Below, piece by piece: positions 32,135-43,098 of a stretch of DNA of 64,000 bases. Positions within the stretch are counted from its first letter, which is position 1. Each line of letters starts with the position of its first letter. The translations under genes were made by a program, and so were the position numbers. The DNA lies in the NCBI RefSeq assembly GCF_024166365.1, contig NC_064836.1:36624833-36688832 (forward strand), written 5' to 3'. The notes under the pieces were generated by a model. It was given only the letters and a program-made list of their open reading frames with translations, ran no database searches and was not told where the DNA came from. Source of the DNA: Elephas maximus indicus (Eukaryota > Chordata > Mammalia > Proboscidea > Elephantidae).

Positions 32135-32300
32135 TTTATGTATATATATGTATATATATATGTAAATTAATGTATATTTATATCTCCAATTTCAGTTCAA
32201 ACCATGGATTTATTTTAACATTCCCATTTTGCTTATTTCTGTTTTCTTTATTCTGCAGTGAGAAATCTAACTCTCATATATCTACAATATTATTTATTTA
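32135..32300 (-). mobile_element. L1M continuation and TA repeat
   Basis: (TATG/TA)n to about 32175, then 'tcagttcaaaccatggattt' and 'ttctgcagtgagaaatctaa', which resume the L1M seen left of the RTE. Confidence 0.45.
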
Positions 32301-32307
32301 TTTGTTC

Positions 32308-32578
32308 AATCCTAGAATGCTCCTTAGAAGAGAGGATGGCAAGACTTCATCTCACATACTTTGGACATGTTATTTGGAGGGACTAGTCCCTGGAGAATTA
32401 TATCATGCTCTGTAAAGCAGAGGGTCAGTGAAAAGGAGGAAGACCCTCAACAAGATGGATTGATACAGCATTTGCAATGATGCGCTCAAACATAGCAACC
32501 GTTGTAAGGATGGTGTAGGACCAGGCAGTGTTTTGTTGTTCATAGGGTCAGTCTACGGCACCTAACAACAAAAACAGC
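32308..32578 (+). mobile_element. RTE 3' fragment
   Basis: 'gaatgctccttagaagagag', 'tacttt', 'ggacatgttatttggaggga', 'ggaagaccctcaacaagatg', end 'cggcacctaacaacaaaaac'. It is a 5'-truncated sense copy. Confidence 0.88.
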
Positions 32579-33044
32579 AGAATTGATAGTTAAGTAATTT
32601 GAGAACTGCTAATGTATGCTCCTGTGAGAAACAACTTATCAATTAAAATATAGGGTGGGGGTACAGTTCTGAGACAGAGGTTGATTAAACTTTGTTTGGA
32701 AATCAGTTAAACGAGTACTAAACTTTCATCTCCTGCAAGTAATAAATTTAAGGGAGGACCATGATATACACCTACTTTCCTGCTGTAATAGGGCACACTA
32801 CCTGACACAAAAGGGCCTGAGGTAAATATTTATTGAATGAGTGAATAAATGAAAACATTATATAAAAGTGGTGCTCAGTAAACACTAGATTATTCATATA
32901 CACATTAAGTTATTTACACCAATATCATCCTAAATTATACTACTTCGTTTTGCCTTATTTGTTTCTGAGAGAAAATAAAAAAGTATATCAAGTCTAATAG
33001 TTTATTCTATTTAAAATGTAATAGATTGGTGGTCGCTAATGGAC
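32579..33044. other. Unique sequence, possible L2 tail
   Basis: 'aaatatttattgaatgagtg' near 32825 resembles an L2 3' end; nothing else is recognised. Confidence 0.4.
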
Positions 33045-33240
33045 TGTTTAGTGTGGGCTTTACGTTAGAGAGGTTTGAGTTTGATTTCTGACTTCATCCT
33101 TCGTGATGAACCCTGGCATATGTTACCGAACTTCTCTGAGTCTTTCTGTTCATGACTACAATACTGAAATTCTAATAATTACTGACCTCCAAAGTTGTTG
33201 AGAGAATTAAAAGAGGCATAGGGGTAAATAAAACTTGGGT
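33045..33240 (+). mobile_element. MIR
   Basis: 'tgatttctgacttcatcctt', 'ttaccgaacttctctgagtc' and 'ttgttgagagaattaaaaga' follow the MIR consensus. Confidence 0.7.
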
Positions 33241-35059
33241 GATGGTGAGTTCTTCAGCCACATTAGTTCTCATAGCTCTTAGGTTTCTAGTTCAATCTCG
33301 TAGTGTTCCTATCTGCTTTGGCAGACTATACACATGAGCAAAGTATGCTTCTCAATGAAATTCTCATTCTGGCCACGAGGGTCCGGGGACTCTGTTTGCA
33401 ATCCACTTGGAATAAAGCCCTTTGCCATCTTGCCAATCATTCAGAGTAACAAGGAAAGATTAAGCATATTGATTTACTGTTAATTACATGTTTTGACTAG
33501 AATAGTCTCTTCAATATGGTACAAAAGATCATTTTGAAGTAAATGCTTTATTGAAAGATTTCCTTAGGCAGATTTGTTTCCCTTTTAAAGAAAAACAAAT
33601 CAAAATGAAAAACAAATCCATATGTGAATAGCTAAGATAAGCATATTTGTGAGTATAGAAGCTCATAGATATTTCTTCTACTAAATTCAGGAAAATGAGG
33701 ATTACTGGGCCCATATACAACAGTTTTTAAGACGAATTTGCTCTTAAGTATTTGAAAATTAAAGATAACACATTATTAAATTTTGTATTTCAAACATAAA
33801 CAAAAGTAGACCCAATTATATAATGACCATCCCCTAAGCCGCTGGCCCCTGCGTTAACATTTGGCATTAACAATGATCCACTCATGACCAGCCTTTTTCA
33901 TCTCCTTCCTGTCACCCACTTCTTCACTCTGGTATTATTTAGAAGTGAATCTAAGACATCAAATCCTGTCTGGATCCTTCTTTTTTTAAGTCTTGGTAAA
34001 TATGATATTGTAACTTCTACAGACTTAAAGGCTACTTGGTGCTTTTGACTCCTTCTTTGGCAAACAGGGAATCATTTTCAAGGCTATGTTAACATTTTAG
34101 CAAGTGCAATATGTTATTTGATGTCATCATAAGTATTTTGTAATTATTTTTATTAAAACTGGAATATCGTAGTTAAAGTGCTTAAAAACTGTTTACAGAT
34201 AAAAGACTATTATACAAATCAGCAAACCGTCTTTTAAAATGGCTCTCTCATGGCAATCTAAAGACTTTATTATGCCGTATTTAGTTTCACATAAAAGGTT
34301 TAGTTTCACGTGAAAGGTGGTGTATAAATATATTTGCACTGTCATATTTTTAAAAAGGCTAAGTGTTAATCTATACCAAAATGCAAAGAAATCAACACAA
34401 ATGTGATTAGCTTTTTATCCTTCAATGGAATACAATTTTATCTTTTTTTTTTTTTTCTCAAAAGCGTGTGTTTAGAAAATCTAAATGATTTGACCTTTCC
34501 GATTCTCTACGATTGCATTTTCTTGGTTATAAATCATTTTGGAAATTCTTTAAAAGTCATTAGGTTTCTTTTTTGAATTTAAAAAAATGCATATTGGTAA
34601 TATTAGTTATATTAGGGTATTTCAGAGTTCAGAAATGCATAAAGCTTAGAGTTAAATTTTTGTCCAGGATAAATTATGGCATGAGCATTTTACAGTATTA
34701 TGTTCTGCCATACAAAGACAACGAATGTTCTCCAAATGGAAATCATTCCATATAGCTGGGATTTAACAGAGCAAAGAATTATCTTGGAGGGGCATAGAAA
34801 TTTACTTTGCTTTTTTGGTTTGATATGATAAAGAGTGGAAACGAATTATAAATTACTTTATGAAAGCACATATTTCAAGGACTATTAAATAATCTTTCAT
34901 AAATACGCAGTGTTTTATAAGATTTTAAAAAGCAAAAGCTTCATATTAGAATTAGCATTTTTATTTATCTTCTTTATAACCAATTTATCACTTTTGGCAA
35001 AAAAAAAAAAAAAAAAAAGATTTCCACGCATATATCTGATTCCAAGATTCTTGGGAGAC
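33241..35059. other. Mostly unique sequence
   Basis: The stretch 33760-33975 ('aaacaaaagtagacccaatt', 'agaagtgaatctaagacatc') is probably an old L1M fragment. The rest is AT-rich with no gene seen; an A-run lies at about 35000-35018. Confidence 0.45.
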
Positions 35060-35240
35060 GTAAAAGACATTTTTTTAAAGACTCATGGCAATCCCACGTG
35101 TATCAGGGTAGAGCTGTACTCCACAGGGTTTTAAATAGCTGATTTTTCTGAAGCAGATTGCTCGGACTTTCTTCCAAGATGCATCTGGGTGAACTCAAAC
35201 CTTTCAGTTAGCAGCCAAGCACAGTAACTATTTGCATTAA
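35060..35240 (-). mobile_element. Afro SINE, long-body type, degraded
   Basis: 'catggcaatcccacgtgtat', 'gagctgtactccacagggtt', 'atgcatctgggtgaactcaa', 'cagttagcagccaagcacag'. It is an antisense copy with a partial head. Confidence 0.78.
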
Positions 35241-35404
35241 AAAAAAAAAAATGCTAAATGACTCCAGAGGAATCAGGCTCATTTCAGGCAAATACGTTCT
35301 CATATATTTTCTTTTCTATTAAGTAGAAATAGCTCATTTTCTAAGTGTCCAGCTGTCTCTTAAAAGAGCAAACTTTAAAGTCTAACAGTTGTTAAAAGCA
35401 ATTC

Positions 35405-35940
35405 ATCATTGGCTACCACCCTCTTTCGGATTCATTTGTTCCAGACTCGCTCTCATCTTCCAGACCATGACTCCAAGTTCCAACTTTATAACCCACTTCT
35501 GAGTGCATTTTCTTATTCTGGGTAACATCAGATCTTTCTATTTCTGGAGCTGCATCAGCATTGCACTGTCCCTGGCTTTGTTCTGTGTTTTTTGTCACCT
35601 CCACATCATCAGGAGAGACCAATCATTGGAGAAGGGCATCATGCTTGGTAAAGGAGAGAATCAGTGAAAAAGAGGGAGACTCTCAATGTGATGGGTTGAT
35701 ACAGTGGTTGCAATAGTGGGCTCAAACATAGCAACAATTGTGAGGATGGCGCAGGACCAGGCAAGGTTTTGTTCTGTTATTCATAAGGTCGCTATGAATT
35801 GGAGCTGACTTGACAGCACCTAAAAACAACAACATCAAGCTGCTGTGAGCTGCCCAGTCCAGCTCCAGCAGCACAGGATTCTGCCTCCAGCCAGCTAGCC
35901 CCCTTCAGGCTCATGCTCCTCCATGGAGGAGTGGAAAGAA
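35405..35940 (-). pseudogene. Possible processed pseudogene, gene not identified
   Basis: On the minus strand a 69-codon frame (35622-35413) reads as hydrophilic, acidic protein (begins MVSPDDVEVTKNTEQ, ends ESGTNESERGW). Its composition is unlike its repeat-rich surroundings. Upstream, beyond an RTE fragment inserted at 35623-35838, is GC-richer sequence with an ATG in good context near 35923 (MEEHEPEGG, then a stop). This could be the two halves of a retrocopied coding region split by the RTE. No AATAAA or A-tail was found at the expected left end, and I cannot name the parent gene. It may be chance. Confidence 0.3.
35623..35838 (+). mobile_element. RTE 3' fragment
   Basis: 'gagaagggcatcatgcttgg', 'gagactctcaatgtgatggg', 'gtgaggatggcgcaggacca', end 'ttgacagcacctaaaaacaa'. 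It is a 5'-truncated sense copy. Confidence 0.88.
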
Positions 35941-36159
35941 GTGGAGACGTAAGAGTGGCAAAAGAACAAGGTGAAAAATGGACTGAGTGTGAATTATCTC
36001 AGAATACATTGTACTAGTTTTAAAACTATTTTATTTTAAAATAGTTTTGGATAAAATAGTTTCTGGTTGTTCAAAATATCAATAGTGCCAATGTTGAGAA
36101 AATCTCATATAGTTATATATTACCATTACACATTAATGGGTTGGGTTAGTAGCACTATT

Positions 36160-36640
36160 TTTCTTAACTACATTTTATTTGAATTTTTATGGGTATAAAA
36201 TGCACAAATATTGAAAAAAACAAGTCCTAAAGGTTTAGTTTGATAAATTTTGATGTTTGTATGCATCCTTGCAACCACCACACAAAATAAGATAGAAAAC
36301 ATCCCCATCACTTTAATGAAATCATCTATGTGCTCTTCCAGTCAATTTTCCATGCCCCATAAAAGTAACCACTTTTTGATTTCCATCAGCATAGATTATT
36401 CTTAGAAGTCACATGAATGGGGTCATGCAGTATGGACTTGTGTGTGTCTGAATACTTTCATTAAATACCTTCTGAAAACATTTCATTAAATTCATTAAAA
36501 TGTGTCAATTGGTAGGTAGCTCACTGTTTTTTTTTTTAAATCATTGAATGGTATTCTGTTGCATGAATATACAGCAATTTGTTTATTCATTCTCTTGTTG
36601 ATGGGGATTATGAGTATTGCAAAATCCTTAGAAAAGGTAA
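36160..36640 (-). mobile_element. Ancient L1M, ORF2 end to 3'UTR
   Basis: 'gcatgaatatacagcaattt' with 'cattctcttgttgatgggga' is the antisense of the L1 ORF2 C-terminus. Leftward, 'taaattttgatgtttgtatg' and 'caaccaccacacaaaataag' is typical L1M 3' sequence. Confidence 0.65.
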
Positions 36641-36879
36641 AAAATATAATTCAAAGAAAATGTAACACATATTATGAATTACATTGGTTTTACATAAAGA
36701 TTTCTATAATTTTTGACTGCATTGCTAATGCCAGCATTGAACATAATAAAAACTAAAGTGACAATCAGATAATACCTATGTGAAACAAATCAGTTACCTA
36801 AATTCCCTAAACATTATAGAAACAAGGTGACTCTTGCCATAATAAACTTTACTTCAATAACATGTTTTTGAAAGAAGGT

Positions 36880-37078
36880 AATGGTTAATGGTTCAAATCG
36901 TTTACAATCAACTGCTAACCTAAAGATCGATAGTTTGAACCCACCCAGTGATAATGTGGAGGGAAATGCCTGATAATCTGATTCCATCAAGATTACTACC
37001 ATTGAAAACCCCATGGAGCAGTTCTAGTCTGTAACACACGGGGCTTCAGTGAATCAGAATCGACTCAACAGAAACTAA
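36880..37078 (+). mobile_element. Afro SINE, long-body variant
   Basis: 'caactgctaacctaaagatc', 'gatagtttgaacccacccag', 'ctaccattgaaaaccccatg', 3' end 'aatcagaatcgactcaacag'. The first bases of the head are decayed. Confidence 0.82.
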
Positions 37079-37494
37079 CAAAGACAAAGTGGTTGCTAGT
37101 AACATATAAGAAAAACGAGGATGAGTAATATAGCCTTCAAATATTTATTTGTAGGGGTTTGGCCATCAAGGAAGCCAAGGAAGATCAAACACAGATCCAC
37201 CCAAATTAAAAGATGCCATTAGATCAGCCAGCAAACAATGGGAGAGAATGCTTTCTTTACTACTCATTGGAACGGTCTGCTCAGCTCTCTGCCCCTTGAA
37301 CTGGAATTATCTCAGTAGCCTGAACAGGGACAGTGAGCTCAGACTATTTCCTTCGAAAAGTATTTAGAATCAGACAAGCTTAGAATTGGCCCAGGTTTTC
37401 AAGAACAACTTCTGGAGCCAATATTTGATCTACTGTAGGGTGAAATGTATTAACAAAGGCATTATCAGTAGTAGGGCACTGTAATGAGATGGTT
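37079..37494. other. Unique sequence
   Basis: No recognised gene or repeat. Confidence 0.45.
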
Positions 37495-37705
37495 ATAAGA
37501 GGAGGCTCTCCATTCTCACCATCTGGGTTTCATTCCAGCTTCCCCATCTATTAGCTCTGAGACCATGGGCATTTTACTTAACCTCTTAGAGGCTCAGTTT
37601 CCTGAAGAGACAAGTGGAAAATTGACACAGGTTTTTTTGTGAGTTTAAAATGAGAAAATGATTGTAAAGTACTTAACACAATGCCCAACACTAGGAAACA
37701 TTGAA
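37495..37705 (+). mobile_element. MIR
   Basis: 'agctctgagaccatgggcat', 'taacctcttagaggctcagt' and 'gattgtaaagtacttaacac' match the MIR consensus order. Confidence 0.78.
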
Positions 37706-37789
37706 AAATACATTGTAATTAAAATCCAACAGACATTTGATAGAAGAAATGATACTCAGATTCTAGAAGAAGCTGCATGTGATTCAAGC

Positions 37790-37970
37790 TGAGGAATACC
37801 TTTATTACAAATGGGAATAAGAAGATTAAGTCAGCATCAGTATATGCTTACTGAACTGTGACTAACTTTCCCAAGTCCACAAAGCTCTTAATTGTCAGAG
37901 ATGAGAGTCAAACCAAGACCAGTCTGGCCCATATCCTCACTTCTGAGCCATAGGCTGTATGAACAGCGGC
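37790..37970 (-). mobile_element. MIR, probable
   Basis: 'taactttcccaagtccacaa' and 'agatgagagtcaaaccaaga' with 'gagccataggctgtatgaac' fit the antisense MIR 5' half. Confidence 0.5.
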
Positions 37971-38474
37971 TTCCAGGCTCCTGTCTTGGTGCACCCCCTC
38001 CTCCCCACCCAGGTCCCTCACCTCCAGATTGGACAAAATACTGGAAAAGGAAACTCGCTATTCAATCAGCCTGGAAATCTCAGATATGTAGATTTAAATT
38101 AATTTCTGAATGATATTTTAAAATAAATGATGATGTTTCATAATATTTAAATGCTGTTTTATGATAACGTCATTACAGAAGACATTCTTCTCTCCTCTTT
38201 TTTATCCCTACTTGTCCCTTTTCAGCTTCATCTCATTTCTCTATTTGTTGTGCATTATTGTAATAGTTTATTTTCTTCTCTGTCTTCCCTTGTCAATGGT
38301 AAACTCTTTCAGGATTACTTCTGCCTCTTGGTCATGTCTGTATCCATGGCTCCTAGCATAATAAACTGAAGACAGATTTGAATGGAAAAAAATAAATCTC
38401 TAGGGTAATGTGAAGTTTGAGCTGTGGGCAGAGTGGATAGACCAGCCTGCTTACAGTCTTGGAAACAGTGATAT
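37971..38474. other. Unique sequence, possible L2 trace
   Basis: A short C-rich patch lies near 37990-38020. The stretch 38170-38370 ('caatggtaaactctttcagg') vaguely resembles an L2 3' region. No gene is seen. Confidence 0.35.
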
Positions 38475-38476
38475 GA

Positions 38477-38560
38477 TCTATCATCTATCCATCCATCCAT
38501 TCTTGCGTCCGTCTGTCCGTCCACCCATCCATCCATCCATCCATCCATCATCATCATCTA
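38477..38560. repeat. (ATCC)n microsatellite
   Basis: Two ATCC-type blocks ('ctatccatccatccat' and 'catccatccatccatccatc') are separated by 'cgtccgtctgtccgtccacc', a CpG-containing variant, and end in (ATC)n. Confidence 0.92.
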
Positions 38561-38602
38561 TCCTTTTTCTGTCTCTTTGATTTGTTGATTTTATTTCTCT
38601 AT

Positions 38603-38820
38603 TAGCTGATAGCATACTGGTTAAGTGCTTGACTTCTAAGTGAAAGGAAAGTTTGGCTGTTGGAATCCACCAGCCGCTCTGCAGTAGAAAGATGTGGCAG
38701 TCTGCTCCCATAAGGATTACAGCCTTGGAAACCCTATGGAGCAGTTCTACTTTGCCCTATAGGGTTGCTGTTATTTGGAATCGACTCATTGGCGATGTTT
38801 TTTTTTTTTTTTTTTTTTTA
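38603..38820 (+). mobile_element. Afro SINE with long T tract
   Basis: 'gatagcatactggttaagtg', 'agaaagatgtggcagtctgc', 'ttggaaaccctatggagcag', 3' end 'tttggaatcgactcattggc', followed by about 22 T. Confidence 0.88.
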
Positions 38821-38860
38821 ATCGGCTGGTGGCTCAGAATTTTTCTTTATTAGAGGCAAG

Positions 38861-39032
38861 TTGTGCTTTCTTAAGACTGCAATTCTGAAATACTTAAACT
38901 GTTGGTTCTCCCTTTTCTTCTTTAAATTCCCACACTTCTATTAGTCAGTGGACAAGAATTGCTTAGAGAATTAGAATGAGATATTACTGAGTTCTGAGCT
39001 TCTCAGCCAGAAGATTTTATTTCAGAACAAAG
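38861..39032 (+). repeat. Local direct duplication, copy 1
   Basis: 172 bp ('ttgtgctttcttaagactgc' to 'ttcagaacaaag') that recurs at 39909-40085 with roughly 90% identity by eye. The flanks of the two copies differ. Confidence 0.85.
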
Positions 39033-39044
39033 GAGAAGTTAAGT

Positions 39045-39146
39045 GTCAATCATGAAGCTGGCACAGGACTGGGCAATGCTTTATTCTGTTATACATAAGA
39101 TGTTCATGGGTCAGATTCAACTCAGTGGCAACTAACAATAACATAG
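39045..39146 (+). mobile_element. RTE 3' tail fragment
   Basis: 'catgaagctggcacaggact', 'gggcaatgctttattctgtt', 'cagtggcaactaacaataac'. It is a very short 5'-truncated copy. Confidence 0.75.
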
Positions 39147-39149
39147 TTA

Positions 39150-39560
39150 AGTGCAGGTTCTCTGAAGCAAGACGATAAGTTTTCGATTTCAGTCTCTGCC
39201 TCTAACCGTGCAAAATTGGGAAATTTACCTAATCTCTCTGTTTCTCAATCTCCTTATTAGAAAAATAAGGAAATATTAGTATTTCATAGGGCTGTCGTGA
39301 AGACTAAATGAGTTCATACATTTTTACTGTTAAGAAGAATCCAAACCAAAACCAAACCTACTGCCATTGAGTCGATTCCAACTCAAAGCAGCCCTATAGG
39401 ACAGAGTAGAGCTGCCCCATAGGGTTTCCAAGGAGTGGCTAACTTTTTGGTTAGCAGCTGAGCTCTTAACCATTGTACCACCATGACTCCTTAAGAAGAA
39501 TGGGAGGCACAGTTTATGTGCTCAGTAAGTGTTAATTGTAATTATTATTTCTTGCTTCTT
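39150..39560 (+). mobile_element. MIR split by an Afro SINE
   Basis: 'tctctgcctctaaccgtgca', 'agggctgtcgtgaagactaa' and, after the SINE, 'gtgctcagtaagtgttaatt' reconstitute the MIR consensus order. Confidence 0.82.
39341..39490 (-). mobile_element. Afro SINE with perfect TSD
   Basis: 'attgagtcgattccaactca', 'ctgccccatagggtttccaa', head 'gctcttaaccattgtaccac'. It is bracketed by 'ttaagaagaat' at 39330-39340 and 39491-39501. A small internal deletion removes part of the B-box region. Confidence 0.94.
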
Positions 39561-39754
39561 GAAGTCAATCTTCAGCTACCTAGATGGCTGGTTCTAGAGT
39601 AAATGAACTCACCTTTTTGGCTATATTTTATCAACTTATTGATTGAGAAGTTATCTAGTAAACGATAAAAACTTTTCGAAACTTAAGATAGAAAACCTAT
39701 TATCTTCAAGAGCCATCATGGATTCCGGTAAAATCTGTTACCATATTTAAAACA

Positions 39755-39830
39755 CCTACTCAGTTGCTGTCGAGCTGATTTCAACTCATTGCAACCCCGT
39801 GTGTGAATTTCAGCCTGCCTGCTTCTCTGA
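39755..39830 (-). mobile_element. Afro SINE fragment
   Basis: 'gttgctgtcgagctgatttc' and 'aactcattgcaaccccgtgt': only the 3' end remains. Confidence 0.65.
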
Positions 39831-39908
39831 GAGTAAAGTAACGGGAGAGGGAAAGGGGGCAAGTGATCTTAGTAAACCTCGGAACTTACTGGGAAGGACC
39901 AATGGGAG

Positions 39909-40085
39909 TTGTGCTTTCTTCTTTAAGGCTGCAATTCTGAAATACCTAAACTGTTGAGTCTCCCTTTTCTTCCTTAAATTCCCACAATTCTATTTAGTCA
40001 GTGGACAAGAGCAGCTTAGAGAATTAAAATGAGATATTACTTAGTTCTGAGCTTCTCAGCCAGAAGATGTTATTTCAGAACAAAG
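39909..40085 (+). repeat. Local direct duplication, copy 2
   Basis: 177 bp ('ttgtgctttcttctttaagg' to 'ttcagaacaaag') matching 38861-39032; the starts are 1,048 bp apart. Confidence 0.85.
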
Positions 40086-40854
40086 AATAAACTTTTTAAC
40101 ACAGATGTATTCAATGAAAATGATTTTTCACTCAAAAATATTTCTCAATGATTTACAATGTGCCATGGAAGTTTTATACGTCAGTTTAAACTGCCTAGGA
40201 GTTGACCTAGGGGTTAGGTAAAAAAATCTATTCAGACTTACAAAGCAATCACTTGAGTGAAACCTGTAATTCCATTGTACTTTTGTGGAAATAAACTGGT
40301 CCTCCAACTCCTATAGATTGGATCTAAATATTCTCTTTCCTTATTTGGCTCATTTTAAAAATCCAGACACTAACTACTCAGTTCTGCCTTCTACAAATAA
40401 TAATTCACCATAGGGTTTCGGTGGGGTTGATTTTTTATGACAGAGTTTGCTGTACACTGAACGTTGAACAGCAGTTACCATTATTTTGACAAATTTCCTT
40501 AGGTACTTGGGACCAGTTTTGACAAATGGTCATGATGAGGCTGATTCAGATGGATGACAGACAGCTGTAATGCAGTTCTACCAATTGATTTTCAGTCATG
40601 GAATGAGTCAAAAAAGCTAAGGAAAACATTAATACAAATTGACGGGGGAAATCCATTTGCACTGTGAACTATAGGTCATTGCTAATGGTTTGGAAATACT
40701 CAGCAGGGGCTAAGTTTCCTAGAGCAAATAAAATAATTACCGTTGTCAACTCCCTATTCAATATAAAAGGTATTTTCAAACCCTAGGCTATATGATTATG
40801 TTTAAAATTGTAAGCGATTACATAAAAACGAAGATAAAGCTTATAAACCACTTG
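40086..40854. other. Unique sequence
   Basis: About 770 bp with no recognised gene or repeat. Confidence 0.5.
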
Positions 40855-41012
40855 CCATTGAGTCAGTTCCGACTCAGTGTGTGTCAGAGTAGAATTGCAT
40901 ACCACAGGGTTCTCAACGACTGAGTTTTCAGAAGTAGATCTCCAGGATTTTCTTCCAGGGTGGCTCTGGGTGGACCAGAATCTCCAAACTTTTGGTTAGC
41001 AGCCAAGCATGT
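40855..41012 (-). mobile_element. Afro SINE, long-body type, head truncated
   Basis: 'ccattgagtcagttccgact', 'taccacagggttctcaacga', 'ctctgggtggaccagaatct', 'ttttggttagcagccaagca'. Confidence 0.82.
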
Positions 41013-41279
41013 GGCTAATATGGGCTCTTATCATGCAAAGTGAATTAACCATGTTATTGGGATTGATCTAAAGGGTGTGTATATGTGTGTATGCGTGAGA
41101 GAGACAGAAGAAAGAGAGCAAGACAGAGAGAGATTGGATTGTACAAAACAAGACCTTGGTAAATTTTGAGAGAGATTTTAAACAGTGAAACAATAAAAAT
41201 AAAATACATAGAAATATCTTCATACGAGTATCATTTATGTATTATCTTGGTTTTCAGAGAAGGTATGTGTGTAAAATTT

Positions 41280-41640
41280 CTCTCACTTTTTAAAATTGTG
41301 CTTTAGGCGGTATTTATAGCTCAAGTTAATTTCTCATCCAAAAGTTTATATACATATTGTTATGTAACATTGGCTACAATCTCCACAATGTGACAGCACG
41401 CTCCCCCTTTCCACCCTGGGCTCCCTGTGTCCAGTTGTCCAGTTACTGTCCCTTCCTGCTTTCTCATCCTGCTTTTGGAAAGGAGCTGCCCATTTGGTCT
41501 TGTATATTTGATTGAACTAGAACCATGTTCCTCAAGTGTGTTTTTTTAATTTTATAGGCTTTTCTAATCTTTGTCTGAAAAGTGGTCTTCAGGAATGGTT
41601 TCAGTTCTGGGTTAGCACAGCGTCACTTTTCTTTTTTAAC
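41280..41640 (-). mobile_element. Afrotherian L1 3'UTR fragment, older
   Basis: 'atacatattgttatgtaaca', 'gacagcacgctccccctttc', 'attttataggcttttctaat' and 'ttcaggaatggtttcagttc' parallel the L1 3'UTR-type sequence at 57.1-57.47 kb. Confidence 0.55.
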
Positions 41641-41654
41641 TGCTGAAGTAGCTA

Positions 41655-41745
41655 ACGTATAAAAGACAGAGCATTGAATTTGCAGTCAGAAAATCTGAGT
41701 TCAAGTTCTGCCTCTGTGATTTTTATACAATCATTTAATACAACT
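41655..41745 (+). mobile_element. MIR fragment
   Basis: 'aatctgagttcaagttctgc' and 'ctctgtgatttttatacaat' match the MIR 5' core. Confidence 0.55.
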
Positions 41746-41867
41746 TTTTATTATAACTCTTCTAGTTTTAAGGAGACATTTAAAGCATTTTTTCTAATCA
41801 GCCCATTTCCATTAAAATTTTAATTTCACAGATATACTGGATATCTGTTTATATATTTGATAGAGAT

Positions 41868-41920
41868 ACCTGCCATTGAGTTGACTCCGATTCACTGTGA
41901 TCTTATGTACAACAGATAAA
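41868..41920 (-). mobile_element. RTE/Afro SINE 3' end fragment
   Basis: 'tgccattgagttgactccga' and 'ttcactgtgatcttatgtac': the shared 3' terminus only. Confidence 0.55.
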
Positions 41921-42001
41921 AATGTATGTAGGTGGTTGTATGTTGGAGGAATCGATGAGTGAGTGGTCTTTTGAGGGTATGATAGTTACTGAATAAAGGG
42001 T

Positions 42002-42150
42002 TGGACAAAGTACATCATTAAAAAAAAAGTTACACAAAATAAAAAAGGTTACACAAAAATATCGGCTAGACAACCTAAATGCCCATCAACAGATGAATGG
42101 ATAAACAAAATGTAGTACATATATACAACAGAATGGACAAAGTACATCAT
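42002..42150. repeat. 17-bp direct repeats flanking an L1-like insert
   Basis: 'tggacaaagtacatcat' occurs at 42002-42018 and 42134-42150. Between them lies 115 bp that includes 'gcccatcaacagatgaatgg' and 'ataaacaaaatgtagtacat', a sense fragment near the L1 ORF2 end. Confidence 0.8.
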
Positions 42151-42189
42151 AAATAGGAAAAGAGAAGTGACAAGGACAATGTGTCAAGA

Positions 42190-42420
42190 TTCCAGCTCCA
42201 GGGTCAAGCTGACTTGGATTGGACCCCTAGATTCTCCTTACACATTCCTGGACAAGGTACTAAACCCTTTGAGACTAAGTGTCATCATATATGAAATGGG
42301 AACAACCATAGACTTACCTCCTAAATCTGTTATGATGATGAAGTGGGAGAATGGCCACAAAGTGCCAAGCTTGGGAAAATGCTCAGTGTTTTGTGTTGTC
42401 ACAGCATCTGCTGTTAAATA
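42190..42420 (+). mobile_element. MIR
   Basis: 'cattcctggacaaggtacta', 'catatatgaaatgggaacaa' and 'gatgatgaagtgggagaatg' follow MIR order. Confidence 0.65.
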
Positions 42421-42454
42421 ACTTACCTGTTTGAACCCACTGTGTGTAAAGCTT

Positions 42455-42536
42455 TTCTTGGGTTTTTATAAAAGTGGTCTCATACAATATTTGCCCTTTG
42501 TGATTAACTTATTTCACTCAGCATAATGCCTTCCAA
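42455..42536 (-). mobile_element. L1 ORF2 3' fragment
   Basis: 'aaagtggtctcatacaatat' and 'cactcagcataatgccttcc' match the end of ORF2 of the young L1 (14055-14120). Confidence 0.75.
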
Positions 42537-42545
42537 AAAAAGTCC

Positions 42546-42667
42546 CCAAATCAAATCCTTTGCTGTTGAGTTGATTCCAACTCACAGCAACCCAATAGGG
42601 CAGAGTAGAACTGCCCCATAGGATTTCCAAGGAGCAGCTGATGACTGATGGATTCAAACAGCTGACC
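42546..42667 (-). mobile_element. Afro SINE cut by L1
   Basis: 'ctgttgagttgattccaact', 'ctgccccataggatttccaa', ending at 'caaacagctgacc' where the L1 tail begins. The tRNA-like 5' half is missing from the far side of the L1. Confidence 0.85.
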
Positions 42668-43098
42668 TTTTTTTTTTTTTAAATAATTTTTATTGTGGTT
42701 TAAGTGAAAGTTTACAAATCAACTCAGCCTCTCACACAAAAGCCCATATATACCTTGCTACACACTCCCAATTACTCTCTCACTAATGAGACAGCCTGCT
42801 CTCTCCTTTCACTCTCTCCTTTAGTGTCCATTTCACCAGCTTCTAACCCCCTCCACCCTCTCATCTACCCTCCAGGCGGAAGATGCCAACATAGTCTCAA
42901 GTGTCCACCTGATCCAAGAAGCTCACTCCTCACCGACATCCCTCTCCAAACCATTGTCCAGTCCAATCCATGTCTGAAGAGTTGGCTTAGGGAATGGTTC
43001 CTGTCCTGGGCCAACAGAAGGTGTGGGGGCCAGGACCACCAGGGCCCTTCTAGTCTCAGTCAGACCATTAAGTCTTGTCTTATGAGAATTTGGGGTCT

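Noticed and set aside
38477-38560. Regularly spaced repeats as a CRISPR-like array
   Set aside because: It is a 4-bp microsatellite with no spacers; the genome is vertebrate.
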